The notes under the pieces were generated by a model. That model was given only the letters and a program-made list of their open reading frames with translations, made no database searches and was not told the origin of the DNA. Below are positions 1 through 11,593 of a stretch of 64,000 nucleotides of DNA, piece after piece. This DNA comes from Syngnathus acus (Eukaryota > Chordata > Actinopteri > Syngnathiformes > Syngnathidae). Location: contig NC_051100.1 in NCBI RefSeq assembly GCF_901709675.1, positions 9,024,786-9,088,785 on the forward strand, written 5' to 3'. How positions within the stretch are numbered: position 1 is the stretch's first letter; each line of letters starts with the position of its first letter. Position numbers and translations under genes: made by a program.

Positions 1-619
1 CCATACGTTTGGTCTTATACATAATTTGTCTTAGCTCAAATAATTGAATCTCGATATTGTCAAACTGTATGTGCATCATTAAGAATTGTTGCTTGATGTG
101 TGATGTAATTTCAAAAAATAAATGTTTGGCTTTTGGTGCTGATGCTTTAAACCAGATACCAACACAAAAGACACAAGAATGAGAGTATCAATGGAAATAG
201 AAAATCTTTTTAAGTATTGTAAAGCAGAATCTCATGTATAGAGCCTGTGATGAGTGGCAAACTCAACTCACTGGGGAGATTAAGAAGTATCGTGCTGAAA
301 AGTACACCAAAAAAGTTGGGGTTTTCTATTGTGAGCATAGTATGAAAATGAGATGTTACAAGAAAAACAAAACAAAAGATAGACCTTACCAGTGGAGTCA
401 ATAATTATGGGTTAGACTTCCATATATTGTGGGGGTGTATGGGCTGTGGACTGAGTAAATACAAGAAAACCGTGCTAACAAAGCTGTTGGTTAAGAGGCA
501 CCAGATAGGTGAGTGGAAGCAACGATGTGGCTTGGCTCTGTGTGAGATGGAAGGGACATCGGGATTTCATTGGCTGCCACCAGTCACTTGAAAGCAGGTC
601 AAGAATACTTGCCACCCTC
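1..619. other. snx5 3' UTR and downstream flank
   Basis: This stretch follows the snx5 stop codon on the minus strand. It probably holds the 3' UTR and flank. I see no canonical AATAAA on the minus strand here, so the transcript may end beyond the window edge. No coding exon is recognisable. Confidence 0.4.
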
Positions 620-3600
620 TCAGTTCTTGAGCAGCTCAATGCAGCCTTGCAATAGTGTCACATTGTTCTGTGGAAGTTCAAGAAAATAAATGAGAACATT
701 TTTTTTACAGGGTGCGAAAACAATCCTGCGAGTGAGTAACTAGCCACCCAAAACTACAGTCATTCTTGAAATCAAAACATAGAGTATGGTTGCCTTTTAC
801 TCGCCTTTAATACTAGATTACTAGCTGCTCATTAGGGATGCAAGTAAGCTGCATTCCTCCCTTTGGGCAAGAGGAGGGTGTTTATTCTGCAGCGATGGCA
901 TTGGAAAAGAAAGGGAATCTGAATTTGAAAACAATACATGCAAGCTACAATAGGGATGTTCCTGTAAAAACATCTTTTAACGCGAGACAAATGTGCATTA
1001 CTGCCTTTGTCTCTCAAAAAGTTAGGCAGTGATTTTCACAGAACTCAGAAATCCACCTGGCTTGTCTCTGGTGTATTTGTCTGTTTCGTTCATGCTAATT
1101 TGAGAGTGCCAAAGGAAGATCGACTATCACAAACTCGCATTACTCACCTTGGCATGTTTAATCTCCAGTTCGGCCATCTCAATGAGATTCTTTCTAAATG
1201 CCACAACTCGCCTGCCTTTGAAACTGGTGAGCTCTAGGAGAAACACAATGTTCCCTTTGAGATATAACGTGCAGCAAAAATTCATATACACTCACCGGCC
1301 ACAACATAACACTTGCCTACACAATCTAATGAAGTATTATTTCATGATCCACCCAGTTTTTCAAAGATAATGAATGCAGAGTTGTACCATCTGGGTACAC
1401 ATTTCATAATAGTATGCCTAATATCAATAATGTGTTACTGTTGGCTGTGGATCATACTGAATATTTGAGTTACCTTAATTGGTTTAGAAGTTCAAGGTGG
1501 TTTACATACAAAAAGAGGCATTCAGCAAATGCAATTGTTTAAATCCATTCCATATGGATGCACAAACCTTTCTTTCCAGACTCAGAAAGCTTGTCAAATT
1601 TCTGTAGACACAGCTGCTGGTGTTCCTCAGCCTGGGGAATGTCCTTGCTTTTCAGTCGAGCCTTATCCAAGGCCTTGTTGGAGTTCTCATAGTCAGCTAA
1701 TGCGCGAGCTCGTCGGTAGAGAAGATCCTGAAATATGAGAGTGCCAGGGATGAAAAAGAGAAAGAAAATATGACACAATTTGAATCTTGATTGCAACAAT
1801 TGTTTGATTGGCATTCCTAAACTTTTGTCAGTCTTTCTTTTTCCCACCTGGCTAAGCTTTTTCTTTCAGCCATCAATTTCTAAGTTGATGATTATTTGCT
1901 AAAAACAAAATTGATCAATTTCAGTATGAAAAATCTTGTCTTTGTAGTGTATTCATTTATCATTGTATTCTGTTTTTATTAATGTTTAACACAATGATCT
2001 ATTTTAGAACTCCGGTCCTATTTTTCAATGTAATCCCTCCTTTGTGAGCCAACAATGTGAAGTTAAAGTGGTAAGGAAATTTAAGTAAAGATCTATTGGA
2101 GCTGAATCTGTCGTAATTTATATTATTCCACAAAGATTCATACAATTAAATTTTGTCTCTATGACGATTGTGGCCTTACTTAAATACAATGTATAAAATA
2201 ACTTGACTGTAATGTTTAGCTACTCCAACCACCTCAGTCTGTAGAACAACTGGTGGCACTCACTCACCTTTGCTGCCTGGATATCGCGCATGTAATATCT
2301 TAGCAACTCGGTGAGCTTGAGCTCTTGATCAGATGCTACTCTTCCCTCCACTTTCTGCAGGGGAACAAAGGAAAAAGAAAGAAATCAACCATTATTTAAA
2401 TAATGTTTAAAATTGAACTCACATTCCCAAAGACAACTGTTTCTGTTGACGGATACTCACTCTGAGCTTCTCAAAGAGATCTGAGAGCTTCTCCATATGC
2501 CTGAAAAGAAATAAACAAAATAGACATGAAATTTAGATGCATTTATTTGCTCAGCAGAATACAGATAGACATGAAATCATTTACCATGTATTTCGGACTA
2601 TGAGTCACACTTTTTTATACTTTGGCTTGTCATGCAACTTATACTCAGGTGCTTGCATCATAAAACTCAAAATCCCTCTTCCCTAGTCGTGATGATGGCA
2701 GCAAACAAATTAAAGGTAAAGGCCCAATGATTGTCACACACACATCTGGGTGTTCTAGTTATACTTATTCATATAGTCAAAATAAACATTGTTCATTCAT
2801 TATACAATTAAATGTTGCACTCACTTCCTATTAGTTGTGCTATCTTCTGCTGAAAGAGCATTCAGAGTGGATGAGATCTGAATGTAATCTTCTGCGATAT
2901 CTGAAAAGACCAAAAAAAGCAAAAATAGACAATGAAGAAAAAAAAATAAAAACTAAAACAAAACAAATATGTAGGGATGTGCAATCAAGTTCATATGAAC
3001 TACTTTTGTGCGTGCGGGTCATTCTTTCTGCTTTGGCAGTGGAATCTTTAATCTTGCTGTAATAGTCGAGAAGGAACATCTTCTCCTGCTCAAAAAAGTC
3101 ATCGACTTCCTGTGGCGGGAAAAGAGCAGTTAAGGGACTTTGCCTACAAAGCTTCCATTGATTCAGGACGATCACACGGAAGCAACACCTTTATTCCTGA
3201 GATAAGGACTTCATCAGCTGTCTTCACCATGTTCTTAAAGAATCCTCCAAACATCTCCTTGGCATTCTTTCTTCTGACACTGAGCTGAAATTAAAAAATG
3301 CAAATTGTTAATGCACTGAACCTTTGGAGTGAACTGACGGGGAAAACAAAAAACTACAAAAGATAACAAAACATATGAATTAAGAACCATGAATAATTTA
3401 TGTAGAAGGTATTATAACATAAAGACACCACTGACACAAAATGATACTGTTTTGCTGATCACAGCAGGATGGAAGCCACATTTAAAAAAAAAAAATAAAT
3501 ACTTCCCCTCTTTCCAACAGACAACCAAAGAAAGGAAGTCAGCATTATGCAGAACTCACATCCTGGTCATACTCTAGGAAAATCTGAAAGTTTCTGTCTT

Positions 3601-4990
3601 TGCTTAGACTGGGATGAGAAGAGAGTCTCTGCAGAAAAACCTCATGGACTTGGACAGTTTTCTTGAACACAGCCAGGTACTCACTGAAAATAAACAAGAC
3701 AAACCTATTGCACCAAGCACCGGTGGCTAAATGTGGATTCCATTCATTTGACACTCACGCTTCCAGCTCTTGCTTCATTTTAGTGTACTCTTCCTTGGTC
3801 ATAGTGGCTTCACCTTCTCCCAATTTGTGCATCTTCTCTCTTGGGCTTTCAAAGTCAGGCTTTGGGGGTGCTGGTGGGATCTAGAAATGATAAACAAAAG
3901 CAGGAAGATTGTATAGAGGAATCAATTTCCCACAAAATTAGTATACAAGCATATATTATTACTATTAGGCCAGCGTAGTCCTCCGTCTCCACCAGCGTGT
4001 CATGTAACCAAATGAAATCTTCATGCTGCCGGGGAACCGAGATTTCTGGCTTCTGGAAACTATTAAGTGTAGTCTGGGAAAATAATGAAGTAATTTGTCA
4101 GTCTGTCATGGAAATTCTTTCACTATGACAAAAACGTTTCCTGAAATAAGGTTTTACCTTTGTGTGGACCGTAAACTTGACTTTGTCTCTTTCACAGAGT
4201 GCATCAGGAATGTCAATAAGCAGAGATGTGTCATTATTGAGGTCAACAGACACAGAGCGCATCTAAGGAGAAAGAACAGACTGCAACTTGAAACACTTCA
4301 TGGTCTTGTAGTTCACAGACTTTGTCAGTAAAAATCACAATTATTGTCTGCCTTGCAATATAATGTGTAAGCAAGGGTACAATAATAACACATTTTGTTT
4401 GGAAGTGGCTTTCAACAAAAGTCAAAATCATCAATAAATCAGAATATTGACACAAAATAAATGAATGGCAGTGACTAGTTTAAAGCCAATGATAAGTCAG
4501 ATTGGCATTTGAATGAAGTGATGAACATGAGTCAAATACATCACTACTGATTTAAAAAATGACAACCAAGCACACATTCGCAAAAAGGAAAATTGCACGT
4601 GCACGTTGCTCAAAGTGATTGAATAAAAGCCACAACATAGACAGACGTCTATGGTTATCAATCAATTGGCCATTGCAAGCTGACTGACTGACTGACTGAC
4701 TGAAGACTTGGCATCGAGCAGCCTTGATGAATACCCACGAAAGTGATTTATTAAATTCGAATGACGGTCGACTAAGTAGATTAAAACGACGCCTTCATTA
4801 CATTTGCAAGCTGATAGCCAGAGGCTAACGTTAAATGAAGCCAAAAGGAGTTAGCGATCAAACTAGCTAAACCGCCGAACTTATTTTAGCACCTCGAATG
4901 TTTTCGCCGTAACGCTAAAAAAAAAAAGTAGAGGTTAGGCTTGTTTTGCTTTACCTTTTCCTTGTCGCTTTCGTCTAAAGTAGCTGTCAT
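620..4990 (-). CDS. snx5: Sorting nexin-5 (PX-BAR protein), 13 coding exons
   Basis: SNX5 is a retromer-associated SNX-BAR protein that binds and tubulates endosomal membrane for cargo retrieval. The exons, in coding order on the minus strand, are 4990-4955, 4262-4158, 4073-3963, 3880-3759, 3683-3560, 3284-3189, 3109-3004, 2900-2825, 2500-2461, 2354-2268, 1727-1568, 1233-1148 and 667-620. All junctions are GT-AG and in phase, giving 398 aa (human is about 404). Exons 2-5 encode the PX domain, with motifs such as [18 protein letters not shown] and [13 protein letters not shown]. Exons 7-13 encode the BAR coiled-coil region, with [18 protein letters not shown] and [20 protein letters not shown]6 was considered, but RSVSVDL and LQRLSSHP favour SNX5. 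The ATG at 4990 gives a short 12-residue first exon encoding [12 protein letters not shown]. The gene is head to head with mgme1. Confidence 0.96.
2594..2656. repeat. Fragment of a teleost 'GGACTATAAGTCGCACTTTTTT'-type DNA repeat
   Basis: The stretch within an snx5 intron reads CGGACTATGAGTCACACTTT and continues to CAACTTATACTCAGGTGC. This matches, from memory, a repeat common in teleost genomes. Only part of the unit is present and no inverted termini are visible. Confidence 0.45.
4681..4703. repeat. (TGAC)n microsatellite
   Basis: Five perfect TGAC units plus a partial unit lie in the first intron of snx5. Confidence 0.85.
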
Positions 4991-5283
4991 TACTGGACCG
5001 AAGTTGGGTGAAGAGCAGAAGTGTGTGGAGGCAGTGAGAAAAGGAAGCGCTGCTGTCTGTGAAGTGGGCAGCTAGCGGTTTGACGAGCTGTCACTTATTT
5101 ATTTTACTCCGCACTATCAGGATTGACCAAATATTTACCGCAGATTCAACTATATCACAGTCATGTCTGTGTATACAGATGCTAATTAATTTCTTTTTCC
5201 ATCCATTGGCATAAACATTACTCTTATTTTGCTATCGCAAAGTAGTCGTAGTTGTAACGCGACACCGTCGTTTTCTGCAGTGG

Positions 5284-5302
5284 ATTGTGGGTAATGTAGT
5301 TT
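5284..5302 (-). promoter_or_regulatory. ZNF143/Staf-like site 1
   Basis: The reverse complement reads AAACTACATTACCCACAAT, close to the consensus ACTACAATTCCCAGAATGC. Such sites are typical of TATA-less bidirectional promoters. Binding is inferred. Confidence 0.5.
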
Positions 5303-5338
5303 CCCACTCCGTGAATTGCGCTGTATGATGACACACAG

Positions 5339-5360
5339 GACTTCAATTCCCAGATATGCA
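5339..5360 (+). promoter_or_regulatory. ZNF143/Staf-like site 2
   Basis: The core ACTTCAATTCCCAGATATGC differs from the ZNF143 consensus mainly by TAC to TTC and one inserted base. It lies in opposite orientation to site 1, 36 bp away. Confidence 0.5.
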
Positions 5361-5607
5361 AGTTGTGCCGCCTATAGCGATGGTACTCCGTTACCAGACG
5401 GTGGCAGAAAATCGCAAAAACATTGCATGTTATCCGCATAACTAAAGAAGAAGAAACTTGAATTGATACGAGGAAATAAGTAGTAGCGCCACGGAAGATG
5501 TCGGGGCAAGTTCTTATACTTGATCGCAAATATTTGTTCTGTATTTCAATTATGTGTGCGAAATAAGCAACAAACAAGCTGTTTTATAATACTGTTGCAA
5601 AGTAAAT

Positions 5608-6952
5608 ATGTTGATTTTAAAAAGTCTGCCTTTCGCCCGAGGTATTTCCGTTGGGATGCTTCAAAACACCTCCCTCCCTTTCGGCTTTTTCATCGCCTGT
5701 CACCGTTCAAACACCCGCAAAGGTGCGAGTCCGTATAACTCAGTGGACAGTGAGCGCTACTCGTCTCTTGTAAAGTCTGTCATGTCTTCGAGGGTCAGTT
5801 CTCAAACGGCCGACACCATTCAAGCTGAGGATGAGCACATGTTTGGACCAGTTGTCAAAGCTCATACTCAGTCAAAACAAGAGACGATGTCCCCCAAAGT
5901 CATGCATCCCTTTTTACATCGCGAGGAAACAGAGGAGCCTGAGTCAGAACCTCCAGTCCGGATTGTATTCAACCGGGAGCAAAATCGGTCGTCTATACCG
6001 AGTGTGACCAGAATTCTTCAGGCAACACTTTCACCACAGCAGCTCTTCTATCTGGAGAGATGGAAGAGGAAGATGATTGCAGAACTGGGGGAGGAAGGCT
6101 TCAAAGAATACACAATGAGTAGGTTTTGCAGCATGCCACATGTTATTAAGTAATCTCCATTTAAATGACAATTGATCTTTATCAGATTTGTTTAGACAAG
6201 GGAAACTTTTCCATTCAGCCTTGGAGGAAGTTCTCATGTCAGGCATAACAAGACAAGACGAAGAACACGAACCGCATCCACCTGAAGTGATCGGATGCAT
6301 GAAGAGCATCGCTTACATTCTGGAAGATGTCAGCGCTGTAAAAGCAATAGAGAGCAGTGTGCAGCATGACACTCTCAATTACTTGGGCATCGTGGACTGT
6401 GTGGCCCGCTACAGGCAAGTATAATTCTCAACATAAATGCGTACATGCTAATTAATTTGTTGGAAACTTTATTTTCAGAATCAACATTTTACTCGCACAA
6501 ATGTTGGCCTGTAATTTTCATGCAAAAATGTCCAACTTGTGCTAGTATTTACAAAAAAAAAGCAATAAAGTGCATTTTTCTTTCCTGTTTTTCATTTGAT
6601 TGTCCAGAGGTGTTCTGTGTGCTATTGACTGGAAGACTTCAGAAAAACCTAAACCATTCCTGAGCAACACGTATGACAACCCTATTCAGGTAGCGGCCTA
6701 CGCTGGAGCTTTGAACAGTGATGGCAGATACAAATACCAGGTACTCTATTTAGTTATGCATGATCGTGTTTAGTGACATGAAGACCACTGCTCATGACCA
6801 ACTCCTTGTTTTTGCAGGTGGAGAACGGCCTTATTGTTGTAGCTTACAAGGATGGCTCACCTGGCCATGCTCACCAACTAAACCAAGAGCTGATGTTGGA
6901 GTATTGGGAAAAGTGGCTGATTCGCTTAGAAAAATTCAGAGAACATAGGTGA
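5608..6952 (+). CDS. mgme1: Mitochondrial genome maintenance exonuclease 1, 4 coding exons
   Basis: MGME1 is a PD-(D/E)XK-superfamily single-strand exonuclease that processes flaps during mitochondrial DNA replication and repair. The exons are 5608-6118, 6186-6414, 6608-6740 and 6818-6952, giving 335 aa (human is 344). The N-terminus is basic and hydrophobic, as expected of a mitochondrial presequence. Recognisable stretches are [34 protein letters not shown] and [15 protein letters not shown]. Asp241, Asp254 and Lys256 (the IDWKTS motif) keep the 13- and 2-residue spacing of human D238, D251 and K253. Intron 2 uses a GC donor (AG|GCAAGT at 6415), which is the only choice that keeps the reading ...[11 protein letters not shown]. 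The next in-frame ATG (Met17) is a possible alternative start. A polyadenylation signal lies at 7359. Confidence 0.95.
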
Positions 6953-7802
6953 AAGAAAGTTGTCACTCATCAAATTTTTTTTCCAACACATTTGTCTTTG
7001 TCTTCAAACGAGTTATTACTATGTACTTGTTCATTCTGCTTGTTCAAAAGTTGTGAAAAGGCACAGAAATGGTTGGAAACTGCTAACTGTTACGGGCTTT
7101 AGTAACATGTCATTGATACAAGATGATTTACCATTATATTCATATTTGTTGTTTTGATTTCAGATCCAGTGAAAGGTGATATATTTTTGTTTGTCGTTAG
7201 AATATCTGGAGAAAACCCACGGAAGGACAAGGAGAATTCCGCACCAGATTTCAAGAACAGTAATGTTGGAATAGTCTCGTGAAAATTGCTGCGCATACAA
7301 ATGGGACCTTAAAATATACTTGACACAGAACAGCTGGGAAGAACATCACTGTCTTCTCAATAAATGCAAATCAGGATAGGAAATAATGTTGTCATTCACA
7401 TTCAGTGAGCCACAAGAGGCTGGTTAAACATTTTATATACAGTTTTTGTATACAGATAGTTAAGGTATTTTAACATTGGTCAAGAACAGTTATAAACTCT
7501 GCATACATACAGGCAATAGGATACAATATTTCTTGATATGAAGAGCTGAAATACTTTGATTTTTTTTTTACATTGTCTGTGGTTAAACAGTAAAAGTATA
7601 ACTTGTAACTTAAGCAGTCAGGTAAGCAGGTCATGTAAGGTCATTGTTTCTTTTCAAATCAAATAGCCAAGCAGGTGAGTTAGCCCATCTCACGAAGCAG
7701 CTTATCAGAAATAAATCATATAAATGCCACAGGTTCATTGCGTACAAGCAAGTGAAATCACAAGTTTTGTTTATCTGATCATATGAAAGTTGCTTGTTAA
7801 AA
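6953..7802. other. mgme1 3' UTR and convergent spacer
   Basis: This holds the mgme1 3' UTR with AATAAA at 7359-7364, then the 3' flank of the convergent GLYAT-like gene. A possible alternative fifth mgme1 exon, with acceptor near 7200, lies inside. Nothing else is recognised. Confidence 0.5.
7359..7364 (+). terminator. mgme1 polyadenylation signal AATAAA
   Basis: A canonical AATAAA lies about 400 bp after the mgme1 stop codon. Confidence 0.6.
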
Positions 7803-9437
7803 TCATGCGTCAAACTTAGCCCATATGTCTCTGTAAGAGGGATCCTCGATGAAACCCAGGCTTTTAACTAGCTTAAATGGGACTGTGTTGGTTTCCTCTA
7901 CATAGCAGAACACTGGGTGGCCCTCAGCAAGGAGTCTCTGGGCCATAGTGTAGAGCAGGACAGAGGCGTAGCCTTTTCGTCTGTGCTCAGGTGCAGTATA
8001 CAACATGCCCATCGCCATGTATTCGTGCAAAAGCAGCCACGATACAGGCTGACCCTGGTCATCAGTGATGCAATAAGAAGGGAAGTTGCTGATTTGTCTT
8101 ACAATTTTCTTGTAGCCTATTTCACCCCCGCCAAACTTCCAGGTTTGATTCACCAGATGAGCATGAGAAAGATCGAGGGATGAAATCCTTGATTTAATAT
8201 CACTGTTAAAAAAAAAAAAGGAAAGCATTAAAAAGTGACTGTAAAACAAATGCATCAATGCAGGGCTTTAAGTCAAAATAGTTTAGAGCCTTTTTATACG
8301 TTATTTTGTTTCATACCAGATTCATATGAAGAAGTATTATTCCCATACTGCAAAAAGAATATTAAATTACAAGAAAAAGTTTTAACCTGTCAAAAGCTGG
8401 TGTGACCAGATGGCTACTATCCGGTAAATAAAAAAGATGTGCACAAGCCAGAAGTTCGTAGTTGACTCGTCTCTGTGTGAAAACCTCTTTGACCATGGAG
8501 GTGTGAGAACTTTCAAAGCCTGCAATGAATATGCACAGAATAATTTTCATCCAATGGCAAAAGACCCTATGTGTGTGTAATGACTGCACACTGCACAAAA
8601 ACACAACTTCTTGGGGCTAAAACAGAACTTGTATTTTGTTGGGGCTAAAACAGTTAACATTTAAATTGAAACAACCTTTAAACATATTAGCTCAACAAAG
8701 CAATCCATTTATTTACTCCAAAAGAAATTATCGAGTTGTCTTTACGCATATCTTTCAGTTTGAGGACAATGCAAGAGAATTAGTTCCGTAAACACTTCTT
8801 AAAATATTTTAATTTTTTTTCTAAGTTTCTTGTCTTGAATGTTTGAGTTCAAGCAACTTTTAGCGGACTAGTAAACTCAATACCACTTTTAAAAATAGAA
8901 ATGTGGTGTGTCAGTTTCAATGAGGCAAAATATGCAAATTCTATTAAATTACCTCCAATAATAACATAATTGCTCCAGTCGATTAAATCCTCTTCTAATA
9001 ACATTTTCCTCAACACCTTCTCATCTGAGGTGTAGAACATTAACTTTTTTCCCCAGTCTGAGGCTTGTTTGTTCTGTGAAACAAAAACAAAATGTTAAGG
9101 TGTAGGCAAAGAAAACTACCAAATCTCTAAATCGGTTTACAAACTCACTTGCGGGTCAGGACGACAAAGAATGACCTTAAAATCGGGCCAAGTATCAACA
9201 ATGAACTGTATGCAAGTTGGGTTTCTGTTACAAGCATGTAAGAGTCCATAGACCTACAAAGACAGTAAAGGCTCAGCACAAGTTTACACAAACAAAATAT
9301 TTGAGTTACTTCAACTCAAGATTTAAGATTTTATGAGAAGGTTAAAAAGGTTGCAGGTCTACCTGATAACTCTTGGGTAAGTGTTTCAGCAGAACAGTCT
9401 CAGCAGTCATTTGCTCATCTTTTTGGAGGACCTTCAT
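7803..9437 (-). CDS. Glycine N-acyltransferase-like protein (GLYATL3-like), 5 coding exons
   Basis: The predicted enzyme transfers acyl groups from acyl-CoA to an amino acid, usually in mitochondria. The minus-strand exons are 9437-9363, 9253-9149, 9073-8953, 8519-8387 and 8202-7803, all in phase, giving 277 aa (human GLYATL3 is 288). The N-terminal GLYAT domain shows VYGLLHACNRNPTC and VDTWPDFKVILCR. The last exon encodes the GNAT-like C-terminal domain: HLVNQTWKFGGGE, FPSYCITDDQGQPVSW and the acetyl-CoA-loop region YTAPEHRRKGYASVLLY. The start chosen (MKVLQKDEQM...) aligns with the human GLYATL3 start; Met10 is an alternative. PEHRRKGY favours GLYATL3 over GLYAT, but the exact paralogue is uncertain. 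The gene is convergent with mgme1. Confidence 0.92.
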
Positions 9438-10508
9438 ATTTGCTTGCTTGACTCCAATGTGTTTTTTTAAAGCAAGCTTCACTGCGCTTTCCTCCTTAAA
9501 AGGAGTTCAAAAGTCGAAAGGTTATTAATCATTAACAATACATCATTGCTACTCATTTTCATACTGTGCCATCTAGAAGTTGTACATATCTAACAAATAA
9601 AATATGATCTTTCAATTTTTAACTTTCCAAGAGAGACGTGGCAAGCGACACGTGGTAATGTTTTTTTTTTTTTTTTATTGAGCTGGATGACTATGCGGGT
9701 GATTACCCAACTCCTGTGAAAATCACAAACATGCACTTTTAAGCATGCTGATAGGAGAAGGTAAAACAAAATAGCTAAAAAGAAAAACAAAACAATCCTG
9801 CAAAAAAATCTTAATCTGAGCACACTACATATCTCGAGGTATTTCAAATTTGAGGAACCCAACAAGTAACAAAGAACCAAGTGTGCTTTATGTTCTATGT
9901 AGTGTACTTGAGTTGACCAACACACCACACACATTATTGCCAGTGATAATCGGGATCTACAGGTTTTAAAATATTAGTGTCACATAGGCTATACCACTGG
10001 AGTTCTCACAAGATGCTGTTCTAACGATGCAGGATTTGCTCTGAATAGATTCTAACTTACCAAATAAACTTGACTACTAATGCTGAAGAAGTATCTGCAG
10101 AAAGAAGTAACAATGTAAATACAAACAGTTTAGTTTTTCTAGTCGTTTTGCTATATTGCATACGGTTATTCGAGAACGTTAATGCAAAACGAAAAGGAAG
10201 AATCTCTCAAATAACAGTCCTTAATAAATTAATGATGTGACGTCTGGGTTGTCTATTGTTTTATCGGCGCCACTCTGTCGTGCAACGTTGCAGGAAAAAT
10301 AGTTTTTAGTATCTTCAACTCACCCTCTTATGAAATCATGAAAGTCTTCTTTGCTTACGAAGGAGGGGGCAGGAAATAATCTCCAGTAGGAGGCTTGAAG
10401 CAATGCAATACCGTTTTCAAAATAAAAGCTCTCCCGTGTGGCAATTCTATCAAAGTCAAAAAAGTCAAAGTCTGCTTTATGGTAGTAAATCCAGCCCACA
10501 AGTTGTTT

Positions 10509-10540
<32 letters not shown>

Positions 10541-11201
10541 GATTTGTAGCTGTTTCAACATTCTTTACACACAAAATTTAAATTGGACCCAAAAAACGTT
10601 TTTTTTCCAAATGTCATGACTGAGTACCAGAACAAGAGTGGGGAATTTGGGGGTGAGCAAATGGCTGTGTTCCTCCACGCAAAATTCCGATCATAGGTGA
10701 ATCCTTGAATGCCAAAATGCAAATATGCGTGAGTCCAATGTAGCTCATCTCTGTTGACTGTGTTGCAGGTGCATAGGTCGCTTACTTATGTTGGCTTTAT
10801 TGACCGGCATTGTGCTTGCTCATGTCAAGTGGGCTTCACTTTTTGCTTTTGAGAAAATGTGTCAATGCCGTCCACTCATCAATCCGGCCAACAAACATGA
10901 GACACAGCACGTGTTTCCATCAATCATCAGCTGATGGACCGTCATCGGTAACGGATTGATGGACCTTAAGTTAGTACTGACGAAACTCCCTCCCCTGAAA
11001 ATGAGTGCACACCAATGAAAGTGAAAATTGTGCACGTGTTTTCTGACAAATAAACACATAACCAACTTTTTAAAGTGGGGTGTATTTTCCAACAGGAGGT
11101 CCTCGGTTTGTTACGAGATTAACATATGACAGGTTATTAACAGCGTGTGAGCAATTTGTTTGTGTGGCGATGAGGCAATATGTCAATGTTTGGCACAAAA
11201 G
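9438..11201. other. Upstream region of the GLYAT-like gene
   Basis: No confident coding exon is seen. A minus-strand segment at 10061-10094 has an acceptor (TCTGCAG) and a donor (GTAAGT). Another minus-strand segment ends at a GTGAGT donor near 10325 and has a long open frame back to about 10500. Both could be 5' non-coding exons of the GLYAT-like gene. The rest is AT-rich unique sequence with poly-T tracts. Confidence 0.35.
10506..10539. repeat. Homopolymer junction T13-G21
   Basis: A run of 13 T passes directly into a run of 21 G. The exact length may not be reliable in an assembly. Confidence 0.8.
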
Positions 11202-11345
11202 TTGGTTTTTCATTGGATTGTTGAGAGGTGTTTTGTGTCAATGACAGGAACACTTTGGAAAAACCTAACCCATTCCTCAGCAGTATGGGTGACGACACTA
11301 TTCAGGTCGCTTCATGAAAAACCGTCAATGATACAAATCGACGCT
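11202..11345 (+). pseudogene. Decayed duplicate of mgme1 exon 3
   Basis: The stretch matches mgme1 exon 3 and its upstream intron edge. TTTTTCATTGGATTG here corresponds to TTTTTCATTTGATTG at about 6588. GAAAAACCTAACCCATTCCT corresponds to GAAAAACCTAAACCATTCCT, and ACTATTCAGGTCGC to CCTATTCAGGTAGC. The copy carries a 1-bp deletion after TTTTGTGT, which breaks the frame, then further indels. The IDWK catalytic motif is lost. Because intron sequence is included, this is a genomic duplication and not a processed retrocopy. No copies of the other exons are seen nearby. Confidence 0.8.
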
Positions 11346-11593
11346 TCAAATAGACTAAACACAAAGTATCTGGGAATAAACAATTTATTCTGTTGTTGTT
11401 GTTCTTCTCATCCAACCACAATCAGAACCACTCTATCAGTAGTTATTTGCATGCTTTGTGTACAATTGACTTAGTAGAAATGAATAATTTTCTGCTGATA
11501 GAGAACATTGAGGTGTTAATAATATGTATGCATGTATGTTTGCATGTATGTTAGTAATATGCTTACAATGATGTTTCCCATGTGTTTAATTTT

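Larger units (their letters stand above)
4991..5607. promoter_or_regulatory. Bidirectional snx5/mgme1 promoter
   Basis: The snx5 ATG (minus) and mgme1 ATG (plus) lie 617 bp apart, head to head. No TATA box is evident. Two sequences resemble the ZNF143/Staf site (consensus ACTACAATTCCCAGAATGC). One is at 5284-5302 in reverse orientation (ATTGTGGGTAATGTAGTTT). The other is at 5339-5360 in forward orientation (core ACTTCAATTCCCAGATATGC). An ETS-like CGGAAG lies near 5492. Confidence 0.6.

Noticed and set aside
838-1032. Plus-strand open frame over the snx5 3' region
   Set aside because: It lies in snx5 intron 12, has no recognisable similarity, and the minus-strand exons are well supported.
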